Assembly (NCBI GenBank): GCA_028383305.1
Contig: JAOEVD010000020.1
Coordinates: 1-41,858, forward strand
Source of the DNA: Candidatus Puniceispirillum sp.
Lineage (GTDB): Bacteria; Pseudomonadota; Alphaproteobacteria; Puniceispirillales; Puniceispirillaceae
Length of the DNA stretch: 41,858 nucleotides
Direction: 5' to 3'
Shown: piece after piece, positions 1 to 10,310 of the stretch
How the letters are laid out: every line of letters starts with the position of its first letter
Numbering within the stretch: the stretch's first letter is position 1
Program-made: the position numbers and the translations under genes
The notes under the pieces: generated by a model
The model's input: the letters and a program-made list of their open reading frames with translations, nothing else
Databases searched by the model: none
What the model was told of the DNA's origin: nothing

Positions 1-686
1 GACAAAAGGCGCTGAACCGACGGGTGATCGATGCAGAGGGTGGCAAAGCCGTAAAAGGGGATCGAGGCAACGAAATTCAAAAAGGCGGTTTCCAGCGCTT
101 CAAAACTGCCATGATGATCAAGATGTTCGGGGTCAATATTGGTGACCACGGCAACGGTTGGTTTCAGCTTGGCGAAAGATCCGTCGCTTTCATCGGCTTC
201 GACCACCATCCAGCTCCCTTTGCCAAGACGCGCATTGCTGCCCCATCCGGTGATGATGCCACCATTGATAACGGTCGGGTCAATCTCGGCGCTGTTTAAC
301 AGGGTAGCAACAAGGCTGGTCGTTGTGGTTTTGCCATGCGTTCCGGCAACGGCGATAGACCAGCGAAGCCGCATCAATTCACCAAGCATTTCGGCGCGAT
401 GCACGATTGGCAGGAATTTGGCACGGGCGGCAACAACTTCAGGATTGTCAGGTTTGATCGCGGTTGAAATCACCACCAAGGCCGCATTATCAATATTTTC
501 CGCAGCTTGGCCGTTAATAACCGGAATGCCCTTGTCGCGCAGCCGTCTGACATTGGCGTTATCTGACATGTCACTTCCCTGAACAGCATAGCCAAGCTCG
601 AACAGAATCTCGGCGATCCCGCTCATGCCGATGCCGCCAATGCCGGTGAAATGCATAGTGCCTATGGATAGCGGCAATTCACTCAT
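1..686 (-). CDS. murC: UDP-N-acetylmuramate--L-alanine ligase MurC (N-terminal part, cut by window edge)
   Basis: MurC adds L-alanine to UDP-MurNAc in the cytoplasm, the first peptide step of peptidoglycan precursor synthesis. About 228 codons are visible. The N-terminus carries a Rossmann-type [12 protein letters not shown] glycine motif, and around residue 115 there is the Mur-ligase ATP loop [10 protein letters not shown]. The segment leaving the window ([13 protein letters not shown]) matches the end of the MurC central domain, so only the first half or so is present. The ATG at 686 overlaps the murG stop in an ATGA junction, which indicates translational coupling at the end of the dcw operon. 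No damage is seen. The downstream half lies outside the window. Confidence 0.95.
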   Translation of the reverse strand, partial: MSELPLSIGTMHFTGIGGIGMSGIAEILFELGYAVQGSDMSDNANVRRLRDKGIPVINGQAAENIDNAALVVISTAIKPDNPEVVAARAKFLPIVHRAEMLGELMRLRWSIAVAGTHGKTTTTSLVATLLNSAEIDPTVINGGIITGWGSNARLGKGSWMVVEADESDGSFAKLKPTVAVVTNIDPEHLDHHGSFEALETAFLNFVASIPFYGFATLCIDHPSVQRLL

Positions 687-1798
687 GCGACAGCCCCTAA
701 ATGTGGTGCGTTGCGTTTGGTGATCAGCCCTTCGGCAAGATCGGCGATGTCACTGGCGGCTTGTGGGCTTGCCAAGCTGGTGGCATTGGCGGCCATTTTG
801 CCAAGCTTGGCAGGGGCTTCAAAAAGCTGCATGATGCGGGTTGCCAAAAAGGCAGGGCTGATCGTGGCTTCGTCAAGGCAATAGCCACCGCCTGCCTGTT
901 CCATTTGCAGGGCGTTGGCTTTTTGGTGGTCATCCATCGCGCTTGGCAAAGGCAGCATCAATGAGGCGCGGCCGGTTGCGGCAAGTTCGGCAATTGATGA
1001 TGCCCCTGATCGGCTGATCACAAGATCACTTTTGGCCAAAAGATCAGGCATATTGGTGAAAAATGGTTTGATCGATGCGGTGATTCCCAAGGCACGATAA
1101 CGCGCTTTTAGATTATCAATCTGTTCGGGGCGGGCTTGCTGATAGATTTTGATATTATCGCGCAATGGCGGGTCAATCATTTCCAGCGCATCCGGCACAA
1201 GCGTGCCAAGAATGGTTGCGCCTTGTGATCCACCAAGAACGCTAAGAACCAGCTTATCACCAGCACAGCTTGGCCGTCGTTTGGCGAAAAAGGCGGTACG
1301 AACCGGCATGCCAGTAATATGGGTTGCCACACCATCAGGTAGATTTTTTGTTTGTGGCCAGCTAAGCGCGATGAGTCGCGCCTGGGCGGCAAGGGCGTGA
1401 TTGGCGCGTCCAAGAAAGGCATTTTGTTCATGCACCATTACCGGTATGCCGAAAAGACGCGCAACCAAAAGCGGTGCAAAAGATGGATAGCCGCCAAAGC
1501 CGATCATCACCACCGGCTGGCGAAGCCCAATATGCCATAGGCAGGATACCGCTCCCATGCCAAGTTTGGTAAGCGCCATGATCCGGCGGAAAATGCCCGA
1601 TTGAAACGGTGAGGCGGCGCTGATCACATGAAGACGAACTGGCATTTTTTCGATATCGGCCAAAAGTGCCGCGCCGCGTTTGTCGGTAAACAGACAGGTT
1701 TGATAGCCCTTGGTTTTCATCGCTTCGGCAACGGCAAGTGCCGGAAAAATATGGCCGCCTGTGCCCCCTGCGGCAAGATAGATGATGCCCGCGCTCAT
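683..1798 (-). CDS. murG: Undecaprenyl-PP-MurNAc-pentapeptide-UDPGlcNAc GlcNAc transferase MurG
   Basis: MurG converts lipid I to lipid II at the inner face of the cytoplasmic membrane using UDP-GlcNAc. The 371-residue product has the usual family length. It shows the N-terminal [12 protein letters not shown] loop (about residues 12-21), the IGFGGYPSF motif, [11 protein letters not shown], and the second-domain loop GGSQGA, followed by a [11 protein letters not shown] sugar-nucleotide binding region: a GT-B fold in family order. The start ATG overlaps the ftsW stop by 4 nt, and the stop overlaps murC by 4 nt, so it sits inside a coupled string. Confidence 0.96.
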   Translation of the reverse strand: MSAGIIYLAAGGTGGHIFPALAVAEAMKTKGYQTCLFTDKRGAALLADIEKMPVRLHVISAASPFQSGIFRRIMALTKLGMGAVSCLWHIGLRQPVVMIGFGGYPSFAPLLVARLFGIPVMVHEQNAFLGRANHALAAQARLIALSWPQTKNLPDGVATHITGMPVRTAFFAKRRPSCAGDKLVLSVLGGSQGATILGTLVPDALEMIDPPLRDNIKIYQQARPEQIDNLKARYRALGITASIKPFFTNMPDLLAKSDLVISRSGASSIAELAATGRASLMLPLPSAMDDHQKANALQMEQAGGGYCLDEATISPAFLATRIMQLFEAPAKLGKMAANATSLASPQAASDIADLAEGLITKRNAPHLGAVA

Positions 1799-2919
1799 GA
1801 CCGGCCTCCATCGGCAAAGTGATCAATCGTGGTGCGTTTGCGGGTCAGGGCAAGGATCAGCCCCATGGTCAGACTGCTGGCCAGCAAGGATGAGCCGCCA
1901 TAGCTGATAAAAGGTAAGGTCATGCCTTTGGTGGGGATCAGATTGACCGATGATGCCATATGAATGCTGGCCTGAACGCCAAATTGCATGACCAGACTGG
2001 CCGTGGCGATCAGACAGAAAAGCCCTTCACCCGACAAGGCGCGGGCAAAACCGCGAATGATCACAAATCCATATAGCCCCAAAAGCGCTAGACAAGCGAT
2101 GGCGCCATATTCCTCGGCAGCAACGGCAAAGATGAAATCGGAATGGGCGTCAGGTAGATGCAGCTTGACAACACCATCACCCGGTCCAACGCCAAAATAG
2201 CCGCCTTCGGCAAAGCTCTCTTTGGCGCGTTCAACTTGCCATGACCCGCCTTCAAAGAATTTATCAACACGAAGCTGAACATGCGACAGGTTCAAATAGG
2301 CAAGATAGAACCCAACGGGTGCCAGCCCGGTAGCACCAATGACAAACAGCATTGGCATGCCGGCAAGGAACATCTGAAAGCCCCATGTCATCAAGATCAA
2401 AGCTGTCATGCCGATATCGGGCTGAGCGACAAGAATGCCAACAATGATTGCGGCCAGACCTGACGCATAGGCCCAGCCCGGGAAATCCTGCCCCTCACGC
2501 CAAAGCGTCAGCAACCATGCCGAAACAATGGCAAACAAAGGTTTCGCCAATTCAGATGGCTGCAAGGTAAAGCCTGCAACCGATATCCATCTTGTGGCGC
2601 CCTTGATTTCACTGCCAGCAACAATGGCAAGGATCATCAACCCAACCACCAGAACAAGCCCGACGAGTGACAAGGCGCGAATGGGGCGCGGTTCAAGCAT
2701 TGAAACCAACAGCATGATCAGCAATGCCGGTGCAAGATAGATAAGCTGGCGCACAATGAAATGCTGGGATGATAGATTGATCAGGCTAGCAACCGCAGGG
2801 CTGGCGGCCATTACCAAAATCACGCCAAGGGTCATTAAAAGCAAAGCGCTGGCCAAAAGCCATTTATCAACAGTCCACCACCAGATGCCGACAAGCGAAC
2901 GATCGGTACGATCAAGCAT
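1795..2919 (-). CDS. ftsW: SEDS peptidoglycan polymerase / division protein FtsW
   Basis: FtsW is the septal SEDS glycosyltransferase that polymerises lipid II with FtsI. It is a polytopic inner-membrane protein; the 374-residue product has about ten hydrophobic segments. The conserved stretch GGYFGVGPGDGVVK followed by LPDAHSDFIFAV and EEYG is diagnostic, as is the C-terminal GMTLPFISYGGSS. The open frame extends further upstream into murD, but the ATG at 2919 is preceded by an excellent AGGAGG and starts a normal cytoplasmic N-terminus (MLDRTDRS). It therefore overlaps murD by 8 nt. FtsW rather than RodA is inferred from its place between murD and murG. Confidence 0.95.
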   Translation of the reverse strand: MLDRTDRSLVGIWWWTVDKWLLASALLLMTLGVILVMAASPAVASLINLSSQHFIVRQLIYLAPALLIMLLVSMLEPRPIRALSLVGLVLVVGLMILAIVAGSEIKGATRWISVAGFTLQPSELAKPLFAIVSAWLLTLWREGQDFPGWAYASGLAAIIVGILVAQPDIGMTALILMTWGFQMFLAGMPMLFVIGATGLAPVGFYLAYLNLSHVQLRVDKFFEGGSWQVERAKESFAEGGYFGVGPGDGVVKLHLPDAHSDFIFAVAAEEYGAIACLALLGLYGFVIIRGFARALSGEGLFCLIATASLVMQFGVQASIHMASSVNLIPTKGMTLPFISYGGSSLLASSLTMGLILALTRKRTTIDHFADGGRS

Positions 2920-4231
2920 GATTGCCTCCTGCGGTGGTGGCACAAAGATTTTGGGCAAGCGCGGCAAAGGCATCGCCGCGCGCGCCAAAGCTGGTAAATT
3001 GATCAAATGACGCTGCCGCCGGTGCCAAAAGAATGGTGCCGCCATCAATTGCCGCGCTGGCATCATCAAATGCGGCGCGTGTGGCTTTTTCCAGATCACC
3101 ACAAATCGCGGCTGGGCATTGTCCATCAAGGCTTTTGGCAAATTCGGCGGCAGCCGTGCCAATCAGATAGGCTTTTTTGACAGCGCCAAGATATTGCATC
3201 GCTGGTGCCAGCCCGTCCTGTTTGGCAAGACCGCCAGCCACCCAATAAATATCATCAAAGGCCGACAATGCCTTTGCCGCGGCAACGCCGTTGGTGGCTT
3301 TTGAGTCATTCACAAACTGGATTTTACCACAGCGGGCAACGGTTTGCAGACGATGCGGCAGGCTGGAATAGCTTTTGACGCCGCGATTGATCATCGCCAT
3401 ATCAAGTCCAAGCGCGGCAAGCGCAAAGGCTGCGGCAGCGGCGTTTTCGGCATTATGCAATCCGGCAAGCGATGCTGAATGACGCTGTGCATCCGGGGCG
3501 TCATCGGGGCTGGCAATCATGGTTTTGATTCCGCGCTTGCGGGTTGCGGCGGCAAGCGCTTTCACATGCTCATCACCATCGCCGATAATCGCTAGGCAAT
3601 CTGTCCCAAGCCGGTCAAGAACCACGGCCTTTGCCGCGATATAACCATTCATGCCGCGATGCCGGTCAAGGTGATCGGGGCTGATATTCAGCAGGATCGA
3701 AATATCGGGTGCCAATGATGGGGTGGTTTCCAACTGATAAGAGGATAGTTCGAGAACAAGAACGCCACCTTTGTCCGGATCATCAAGCGAACAGGCTGGT
3801 TCACCAAGATTACCGCCAATCGCATGGGCGCGTCCGGCGGTTGCAAGGCAATGGCCGATCAGCGCCGTTGTTGTTGATTTACCGTTGGTGCCAGTGACCA
3901 CAACAAGCTGGGCTTTTGGTTTTGCCCACAAGGCGAGTTCGACTTCGCTGATCACGTCAATTTGGAGGCTGTTGGCATGGGCTGCTGCAGGATGCGGCTT
4001 TGGATGAAGATGCGGGATGCCCGGGCTGATCACCATTGCCGCCATATCCTGCCACGGCCAGTCGCGCCAATCGGTTATTTGAATTGCCGGAAGATCTTGC
4101 TGGTATTTTCCATCATCAAAGGCAACGACATGCGCGCCGGCTGCCCTCAATGCGGCAACTGCGGCAACACCGGATCCGCCAAGGCCTAAGACCCCGACTG
4201 TCTGTCCGTTCATGTCATGTGGAACCAGCAT
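2912..4231 (-). CDS. murD: UDP-N-acetylmuramoyl-L-alanine--D-glutamate ligase MurD
   Basis: MurD adds D-glutamate to UDP-MurNAc-L-Ala. The 439-residue protein begins with a Rossmann-like segment (VGVLGLGGSGVA), has the ATP loop TGTNGKSTTTALIGH near residue 115, then LNISPDHLDRH and a late FVNDSKATN motif that contacts the ligands in Mur ligases. Length and motif order fit MurD. A downstream ATG (MNGQTVG) six codons in is an alternative start. It is separated from mraY by 13 nt and overlaps ftsW, so it is part of the same minus-strand transcript. Confidence 0.95.
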   Translation of the reverse strand: MLVPHDMNGQTVGVLGLGGSGVAAVAALRAAGAHVVAFDDGKYQQDLPAIQITDWRDWPWQDMAAMVISPGIPHLHPKPHPAAAHANSLQIDVISEVELALWAKPKAQLVVVTGTNGKSTTTALIGHCLATAGRAHAIGGNLGEPACSLDDPDKGGVLVLELSSYQLETTPSLAPDISILLNISPDHLDRHRGMNGYIAAKAVVLDRLGTDCLAIIGDGDEHVKALAAATRKRGIKTMIASPDDAPDAQRHSASLAGLHNAENAAAAAFALAALGLDMAMINRGVKSYSSLPHRLQTVARCGKIQFVNDSKATNGVAAAKALSAFDDIYWVAGGLAKQDGLAPAMQYLGAVKKAYLIGTAAAEFAKSLDGQCPAAICGDLEKATRAAFDDASAAIDGGTILLAPAAASFDQFTSFGARGDAFAALAQNLCATTAGGNHA

Positions 4232-4244
4232 TCAGACCATTCCC

Positions 4245-5333
4245 CTAACGCAGCTTTAGCGATGATAAGCCAGCCACAGCCAATACCACCGCAATGATCC
4301 AGAAGCGAATGACGATTGTTGGCTCGGCCCAGCCCTTTTTCTCAAAATGATGATGCAGCGGTGCCATCAGGAAAATCCGCTTGCCGGTCAATTTGAACGA
4401 GGTCACCTGCATGATAACCGACAGGGTTTCAACAACGAAAAGGCCGCCCGTAATGGCCAGCACCAACTCGTGACGGGTCGCTACCGCAATCGCACCCAAC
4501 GTGCCACCAAGCGCAAGCGATCCGGTATCGCCCATAAATACCCGCGCCGGCGGGGCGTTAAACCATAAAAAGCCAAGACCGGCACCGATCAAGGCACCGC
4601 ACATCACCGCCAGATCACCCGTACCGGGAACAAAATTGATCTGAAGATAGGTGGCGAAATTATAATTTCCGGCAAGATAGGCGATCAGGGCAAAACAGCC
4701 CGCAACGATCATCACCGGCACAATGGCAAGCCCGTCCAAACCATCGGTGAGATTCACCGCATTTGACGCGCCAACGATAACCATCATTGCAAAAGGCACA
4801 TAAAACATCCCCATGGTGAGCAACGTGTCTTTGAAAAATGGAACGGCAACGCCATAACGAAGCTGTTCTGGGGATAATTCGATGAAAATCAAAGTGGCGA
4901 AAAAGGCGATCACAAGCTGTAACAGCATTTTCACGCGTGCCGACATGCCATTATGCGACCGTTTGCGCAGTTTCATCCAATCATCAAGGCTGCCAATCGC
5001 ACCAAAGCTAAGCGCGATTAGAAGAACTGGCCATAAATAGGGGTTGGATAGCGGCATCCATAAAAGTGTCGAAACGGCAAAGGCAATTAGGATCAGCAAC
5101 CCGCCCATTGTTGGCGTGCCAATTTTGGTAAGAAGATGCGATTGTGGCCCATCATCACGGATTGGCTGACCCTCGGCCTGATGCGTTTTAAGCCAGCGTA
5201 TAAAGGCAGGCCCGCAGATCAGGGCAATTAACAGGGCTGTGATTGTTGCCCCACCTGTCCGGAAGGTAATATAGCGGAACAGGTTAAAGGGCTGAAAATG
5301 ATCAGATAGAGGAACAAGCAGGTCAGGCAGCAT
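4245..5333 (-). CDS. mraY: Phospho-N-acetylmuramoyl-pentapeptide transferase MraY
   Basis: MraY transfers phospho-MurNAc-pentapeptide to undecaprenyl phosphate, giving lipid I. The 362-residue integral membrane enzyme shows the catalytic SLDDWMKLR motif, [21 protein letters not shown] and the C-terminal [13 protein letters not shown] histidine cluster, all in family order. An ATG at 5348 is possible, but the ATG at 5333 has GGAGGGA seven bases upstream and gives the usual N-terminus (MLPDLLVPL), so I prefer 5333. It overlaps the end of murF by 11 nt. Confidence 0.95.
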   Translation of the reverse strand: MLPDLLVPLSDHFQPFNLFRYITFRTGGATITALLIALICGPAFIRWLKTHQAEGQPIRDDGPQSHLLTKIGTPTMGGLLILIAFAVSTLLWMPLSNPYLWPVLLIALSFGAIGSLDDWMKLRKRSHNGMSARVKMLLQLVIAFFATLIFIELSPEQLRYGVAVPFFKDTLLTMGMFYVPFAMMVIVGASNAVNLTDGLDGLAIVPVMIVAGCFALIAYLAGNYNFATYLQINFVPGTGDLAVMCGALIGAGLGFLWFNAPPARVFMGDTGSLALGGTLGAIAVATRHELVLAITGGLFVVETLSVIMQVTSFKLTGKRIFLMAPLHHHFEKKGWAEPTIVIRFWIIAVVLAVAGLSSLKLR

Positions 5334-6765
5334 GGCTGTTCCCTCCATTCTTGGATGATGTATCGGGTGATAATGCGGTTTCGAAATTTGCTAGAATGGC
5401 ATCGCGAACGCGCCATGACCCCGACCCAAGTGATCCTTTGATAAAGATGATGTCACCATCTTCAACGGTATCTTCGAGACTCTGCACCGCGGATTTGGTA
5501 TCGGGTGCGGCGATGGCGGCGATGGCGTCATCCAACCCGCCAAGCGCATCATGCATGGCCGATCCCAAGGCAATGACAAGCCGTGGCGACAGATCATTGA
5601 TTTGCGGCATCAGCGCAGCATGTTCGGTGGCTGTGTTATCGCCCAATTCGCGCATTTCGCTGAGAATCATGATTGTTGGCGCTGTTGCTGTCATGCTGAC
5701 AAAGGCAGCGGCCATCGATGCTGGGCTGGCATTATAGCTGTCATCAATCAGCGTGATCCTGCAATCTTGATAGCGGCCAGATAAACGCCCGCCGCGCCCC
5801 TTTGGTGTTGGACAACTGGCAAGCCGTGCCGCCGCGTCATCAACCGACAAGCCAAGCGCGTCGATACAAGCCAGAACGCCAAGCGCATTTTGCGCCCAAT
5901 GGATGCCGTGCATTTGCATTTCAAGGCGCAATTCACGCCCCGCAATTTCGGCCTGGACTGTCATGCCATCTTCATGCTGGCGTGCCTCAAGAAGACAAAA
6001 TTCGGCATCATCCTTGCGGCCAAAACTGATAATGCGCCCTGCGCCTGCTGTGGTTGCCGCGCTGGCAAGCTGGCCATAGAACGGATCGTCAATATTCAAG
6101 ATGGCTGTTCCGCCAGCCTGCAAGCCTTGGAAAATTTCGGCCTTGGCTTTGGCGATATCATCAACGCCGTCAAAAAAGCCGCCATGCGTGCTGGCTATCC
6201 GCGTAATCAAGGCAATGTCGGGACGCGTCAGCGCGGTCAAGGCGGCAATTTCGCCGGCTGCATTCATGCCCATTTCCTGAACGGCAAAATCGCAATCAGC
6301 GGCAAGTGTGGCAAGGGTGATTGGCACGCCAATATGGTTGTTAAAGCTGCGCTGGCTAGCATGGGTTTTTCCAAAAGCGGCAAGAGCATGTGCCAACATA
6401 TCTTTGCTGCCGGTTTTGCCAACCGAACCAGTGATGCCAACCATTTTGCCGGCAAAGCGGTTTCGGCCAGCCCGCCCAAGACGCGCCAGAGCGTCAAGCG
6501 GATCATCGACAATGATCTGCGCAATCGGGGCACCAGCGTTTGGACGGCTAACAAGACACGCCGCCGCGCCAGCATCGGCGGCCTTGGCGATGAAATCATG
6601 CCCATCTTGCGTATCACCAACAAGCGCGACGAACAAATCACCCGATTTGCAATTACGGCTATCAATTTCAATGCCTGAAATCGAACGGCAAGCAAGAGCT
6701 GGGTCAAATAATGCGCCGCCGCATCCGGCAAGCAAATCGTCAAAAATCCACAACGGTGCCGTCAT
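5323..6765 (-). CDS. murF: UDP-N-acetylmuramoyl-tripeptide--D-alanyl-D-alanine ligase MurF
   Basis: MurF adds D-Ala-D-Ala to the UDP-MurNAc-tripeptide. The 480-residue product has the short MurE/F-type N-terminal domain with [18 protein letters not shown], a Mur-ligase ATP loop written [12 protein letters not shown] (GKT retained), the SFNNHIGVP motif typical of MurF, and a late [13 protein letters not shown] motif. Start and stop overlap murE by 4 nt and mraY by 11 nt. The C-terminal tail after DAILANFE is low in complexity and probably unstructured. Confidence 0.95.
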   Translation of the reverse strand: MTAPLWIFDDLLAGCGGALFDPALACRSISGIEIDSRNCKSGDLFVALVGDTQDGHDFIAKAADAGAAACLVSRPNAGAPIAQIIVDDPLDALARLGRAGRNRFAGKMVGITGSVGKTGSKDMLAHALAAFGKTHASQRSFNNHIGVPITLATLAADCDFAVQEMGMNAAGEIAALTALTRPDIALITRIASTHGGFFDGVDDIAKAKAEIFQGLQAGGTAILNIDDPFYGQLASAATTAGAGRIISFGRKDDAEFCLLEARQHEDGMTVQAEIAGRELRLEMQMHGIHWAQNALGVLACIDALGLSVDDAAARLASCPTPKGRGGRLSGRYQDCRITLIDDSYNASPASMAAAFVSMTATAPTIMILSEMRELGDNTATEHAALMPQINDLSPRLVIALGSAMHDALGGLDDAIAAIAAPDTKSAVQSLEDTVEDGDIIFIKGSLGSGSWRVRDAILANFETALSPDTSSKNGGNSHAA

Positions 6766-8270
6766 TGCAAGGCCTCCCGCATGTTTCGGATTTTGTTATT
6801 GGCAACTGACGCATCGTCAAATGGCAAGGTTTCACTGCCAATCAATTGGCCAGTTTCATGGCCTTTGCCAGCAATCAGCAGAACATCGCCAGCAACAAGA
6901 TTGCTAAGCGCGCTAGCAATGGCTTTGTCGCGCGGCACAATTTCGGTGGCCTTATCACAAGATTGCAAAATGGCACTGCGAATGCTGGCAGGATCTTCGC
7001 TTCGTGGGTTGTCATCGGTGATGATGATCTCATCAGCAATTTTACAGGCAACCTTGCCCATCATTGCGCGCTTGCCCGGATCACGGTTGCCGCCACAGCC
7101 AAAAAGCACAACAAGCTTGCCACTGGCCTCGGGACGCAAAGCGCCAAGTGCTGCGGCAAGCGCATCAGGCGTATGCGCATAATCAACCACGACACGCGCC
7201 CCTGCGGGATGACTATAAATTGTTTGCATGCGGCCCGGTGCGGCTTTTAGATATGGCAAAGCACCAAGCGCATCATGAAGCGGCAAACCGCCAAGATGCG
7301 CCATAACCGCGGCAGTCAGGGCATTGATCGCCTGAAATGTACCGGAAAGTGCCAGCGGAATATCCCATGTCTGATCTTGATAGACGACCTTCATATCAAG
7401 ACCGTCACCCGATGGGGTGATAGATAGGATGCGGAAATCAGCATCTTCAGCATAGCCAAATGTTTTGATAACAATGGAACGGTCTTGCAAACTGTCGATG
7501 ATTGCCGCGCTATAATGATCGTCAAGATTGATGATGGCCGCGCCGCCTTCGCTAAGAAGATCGGTAAATAGCCGGTGTTTGGCGGCAAAATAACAATCCA
7601 TATCAATATGATGGTCAAGATGGTCACGGCTAAGATTGGTAAAGGCGGCAATATGGATATTCAGCCCATCCAGACGATGCTGTTCAAGGCCATGACTGCT
7701 TGCCTCAAGCGCGAGATGCGTGACACCGGCCTTGGTTAGGGGTGCCAATGTTGTATGAAGGCTGATGCTGTCCGGTGTGGTCAGGGGCGGCAGGCTTAAC
7801 AGCGCCCCATCCGATTTGATCATATCGGTGCCGGTGATGCCAAGCGTGCCAACCGCAATGGCTTGCCATGTGGCGCGCTGCCATAGCTGGCGCAAAAATT
7901 CGGTGGTCGATGTTTTGCCATTTGTGCCGGTAACAGCGGCAACCATGCCAGGTTGAGACGGCCAGTGAATGGCGGCCATTTTGGCCATGATGCGGCGTGG
8001 GTTTTTGCATTGCAGGATTGGGATTGCCGCCTGTTGCGCCAGCGTGGCAATGTCATTTGCCAGTGGTGCCATGCCGGTTACAATCGCCGCCGCGCCAGCC
8101 CTGATTGCATCACCAATAAAGTCACGACCATCACGATGGCTGCCAGCAAGCGCAAAAAACAGATTGCCAGCAGCAACGCGCTTTGAATCAACCGCAAGAC
8201 CGGTCACCATAATGGCACCGGTTTGATCGGGGATGTCAATCAGATCATGACCTAGATCAGTAAGATGCAA
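6762..8270 (-). CDS. murE: UDP-MurNAc-L-Ala-D-Glu:meso-diaminopimelate ligase MurE
   Basis: MurE adds the third amino acid. The product shows GLAVDSKRVAAGNLFFAL near the N-terminus, ATP loop GTNGKTSTTEFL, LSRDHLDHH and the motif DNPRSEDP. The DNPR form is the established signature of meso-diaminopimelate-adding MurE, so the organism should have Gram-negative-type peptidoglycan. The frame is open to ATGs at 8303 and 8285, but the codons after 8285 themselves form AGGAGG, which sits six bases ahead of an in-frame TTG at 8270. I therefore choose the TTG, giving 502 residues and a 14-nt overlap with ftsI. It overlaps murF by 4 nt. Confidence 0.93.
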   Translation of the reverse strand: MHLTDLGHDLIDIPDQTGAIMVTGLAVDSKRVAAGNLFFALAGSHRDGRDFIGDAIRAGAAAIVTGMAPLANDIATLAQQAAIPILQCKNPRRIMAKMAAIHWPSQPGMVAAVTGTNGKTSTTEFLRQLWQRATWQAIAVGTLGITGTDMIKSDGALLSLPPLTTPDSISLHTTLAPLTKAGVTHLALEASSHGLEQHRLDGLNIHIAAFTNLSRDHLDHHIDMDCYFAAKHRLFTDLLSEGGAAIINLDDHYSAAIIDSLQDRSIVIKTFGYAEDADFRILSITPSGDGLDMKVVYQDQTWDIPLALSGTFQAINALTAAVMAHLGGLPLHDALGALPYLKAAPGRMQTIYSHPAGARVVVDYAHTPDALAAALGALRPEASGKLVVLFGCGGNRDPGKRAMMGKVACKIADEIIITDDNPRSEDPASIRSAILQSCDKATEIVPRDKAIASALSNLVAGDVLLIAGKGHETGQLIGSETLPFDDASVANNKIRNMREALQ

Positions 8271-9966
8271 GTGTTGCCTCCTCATTACCAATCGTGAAGT
8301 CAAGCAACAGTTTTTGGCGAATTAGCGGCGATTTTTCGTCAACAGGAAGAACCCCAAGCATTGGTGCAATCTGTTCGACAATTCGGCGAATGGCTGGTGC
8401 GACAACCCAACCAGCGGTTGCATAACCGTGCGAATGTTTCTGTCCTTTGGGTTCGTCAACGAGAATGACAATCACATAGCGCGGGTCATGCACTGGGAAG
8501 GTGGCAACAAATGTGGCAAGATTGGCCTTTTTATTATAGCCGCCAATCTGAATTTTTTCGGCTGTACCGGTTTTGCCGCCAACCATATACCCGCGAGCCT
8601 CGGCAAAATTGCCGGTGCCATCTTCATGCGAGATAACCAGCCGCATAATTGACCGCACGGCACGCGCTGTTTGTTCGGAAAAGACGCGCAGGCGCAAGGG
8701 GCTGTCACCGGTCTGCCGTTTTAGTAAGGTTGGCTGAATCCAGTGACCATTGCCTGATGCGGCGGCAACCGCGCTGGCAAGATGGGCTGGTGAAATCGAA
8801 ATGCCATGCCCATAGGAAACGGTAACTGTCGTTGTGCGGTGCCAGCGTTTTGGCGAAAGCGGACGTGATGTTTCGGGCAGTTCAAGCTCTAGCCGATCAA
8901 GCAGCCCAAGCTTGTTCATAAAGGCACGCTGGGTTTCGGCGCCAATGGCTTCGGCCATTCTCGCTGATCCGATATTTGACGAATAGATCAGAATTTCAGG
9001 CACGTTCAATGGTTTGTTATGCGGGTGGTAATCGGTGATGGTAAAGCGCGAGACCCGCATTGGTTTTGACACTTCAAAACGCTGGTTGGTTGTCGCCGCG
9101 CCAGACTCGAGCGCGATGGCCGTGTTCAGCACTTTGAAGGTAGACCCCATTTCATAAAGGCCTTTGGTGGCGCGATTGAAACGCATATCATCGCTGGCAA
9201 GCGCAAATTGGTTAGGATTGAAATCGGGAAGTGATGCGACCGCCAGCATTTCACCGCTTTTGATATCAAGCAAAATACCAGCCCCGCCAATGGCTTCGAA
9301 CTTGTCAATCTGCTGTTGAATTTCGCGCCGGATCACCGCCTGCAAGCCAAGATCAATTGACAAGGTGACATCTTCGCCTGCCGCCAGCTTGGCGTTCAGT
9401 GACTTTTCGATTCCGGCAATGCCACTGTTGTCAGTATCGACATGACCAAGAATATGCGCCGCAGCATGTTCGCGCGGATAGACGCGAACCGCGCCCTTGG
9501 CGAAATAAACCCCCGGAATCCCCAGTTGTAGAATTTGCGCATGACGCTTTGGCGGCAATTGCCGGTCAAGCTCGACATAGCGCGTTTTCTTGGTCAGTAA
9601 TTTGATCAGGCTGGCATGGTCATGTTGGTTTAAGAAGGGTGCCAATTTGGCAGCCGCATCGCGCGCATCCATAATTTCGCTAGGGTCAGCGTGAAGAACG
9701 GTAATTGGCAGATTGCCAGCCAGTAACCGGCCCTTGCGGTCAAGGATGCGGCCGCGTTCGGTGGTGATGGCGGCGGCGCTTTGGGCAAGACGGGTGCTGG
9801 CACTGGCATCGGCAAGACCAACGATCCGCACGCCAATGGTGATGAAAATCCCAAAGGCAACAAGACAGCCAATCATCAAACGCCCTTCAGCGATACGGCG
9901 CGAACGCGCTGGATCGGGGCGTGGCGGCAAAATCAGCTGCCGTAATTTCTGCAGCGGCGCATTCAT
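8257..9966 (-). CDS. ftsI: Septal peptidoglycan transpeptidase FtsI (PBP3)
   Basis: FtsI crosslinks septal peptidoglycan and works with FtsW. The 569-residue protein has a short basic cytoplasmic tail, one membrane segment (about residues 30-50), the non-catalytic PBP dimer domain (ITTERGRILDRKGRLLA), then a transpeptidase domain with all three active-site motifs: S275-TFK278, SSN at 329-331 and KTG at 465-467. Its ATG overlaps the ftsL stop by 4 nt. It is complete and beta-lactam-sensitive in type. Confidence 0.96.
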   Translation of the reverse strand: MNAPLQKLRQLILPPRPDPARSRRIAEGRLMIGCLVAFGIFITIGVRIVGLADASASTRLAQSAAAITTERGRILDRKGRLLAGNLPITVLHADPSEIMDARDAAAKLAPFLNQHDHASLIKLLTKKTRYVELDRQLPPKRHAQILQLGIPGVYFAKGAVRVYPREHAAAHILGHVDTDNSGIAGIEKSLNAKLAAGEDVTLSIDLGLQAVIRREIQQQIDKFEAIGGAGILLDIKSGEMLAVASLPDFNPNQFALASDDMRFNRATKGLYEMGSTFKVLNTAIALESGAATTNQRFEVSKPMRVSRFTITDYHPHNKPLNVPEILIYSSNIGSARMAEAIGAETQRAFMNKLGLLDRLELELPETSRPLSPKRWHRTTTVTVSYGHGISISPAHLASAVAAASGNGHWIQPTLLKRQTGDSPLRLRVFSEQTARAVRSIMRLVISHEDGTGNFAEARGYMVGGKTGTAEKIQIGGYNKKANLATFVATFPVHDPRYVIVILVDEPKGQKHSHGYATAGWVVAPAIRRIVEQIAPMLGVLPVDEKSPLIRQKLLLDFTIGNEEATLASY

Positions 9967-10310
9967 TCGGCCTGATCTTTCTTTTGAAATTGAATTGCAG
10001 GGTTAAAAACGATTTTCTTGAGGCCGGCTTGGTCAAATTCAATGCGCATCGGAATGGCATCAAGCGGCAAAATCCGGTCTTGTCCGATGGGCGTCATCTG
10101 CAACAGATCGCCCGAAAGCGTCATCACCCGCTCGGGGCGTGACAGATAGGCCCATTCAACCTCGAGAACGGCGATATCGCGTTTGGTGTTGGCAATGCGA
10201 AGCTCAAGCTGCTGCAACCGATCCTGACGTTCGTCAATGCCGGTTTTGACCTGATAGAGGGTGGTTCCCAATCCAACCAAGATTAGCGCGCTTAGCAGAA
10301 TTAGCCGCAT
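9963..10310 (-). CDS. ftsL: Cell division protein FtsL
   Basis: This is a 115-residue bitopic protein: a very short N-terminus, one hydrophobic segment (LILLSALILVGLGTTLY, residues 2-20), then a heptad-like periplasmic stretch (RLQQLELRIANTKRDIAVLEVEW) of the kind that pairs FtsL with FtsB. Sequence conservation of FtsL is weak, so the call rests on size, topology and its fixed place between rsmH and ftsI. It overlaps rsmH by 10 nt and ftsI by 4 nt. Confidence 0.88.
   Translation of the reverse strand: MRLILLSALILVGLGTTLYQVKTGIDERQDRLQQLELRIANTKRDIAVLEVEWAYLSRPERVMTLSGDLLQMTPIGQDRILPLDAIPMRIEFDQAGLKKIVFNPAIQFQKKDQAE

Noticed and set aside
139-582. 147-codon + strand frame
   Set aside because: It is antisense to murC, whose motifs are clear on the minus strand; no RBS or family similarity.
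5890-6678. 262-codon + strand frame
   Set aside because: Antisense to murF; a long shadow frame caused by codon bias.
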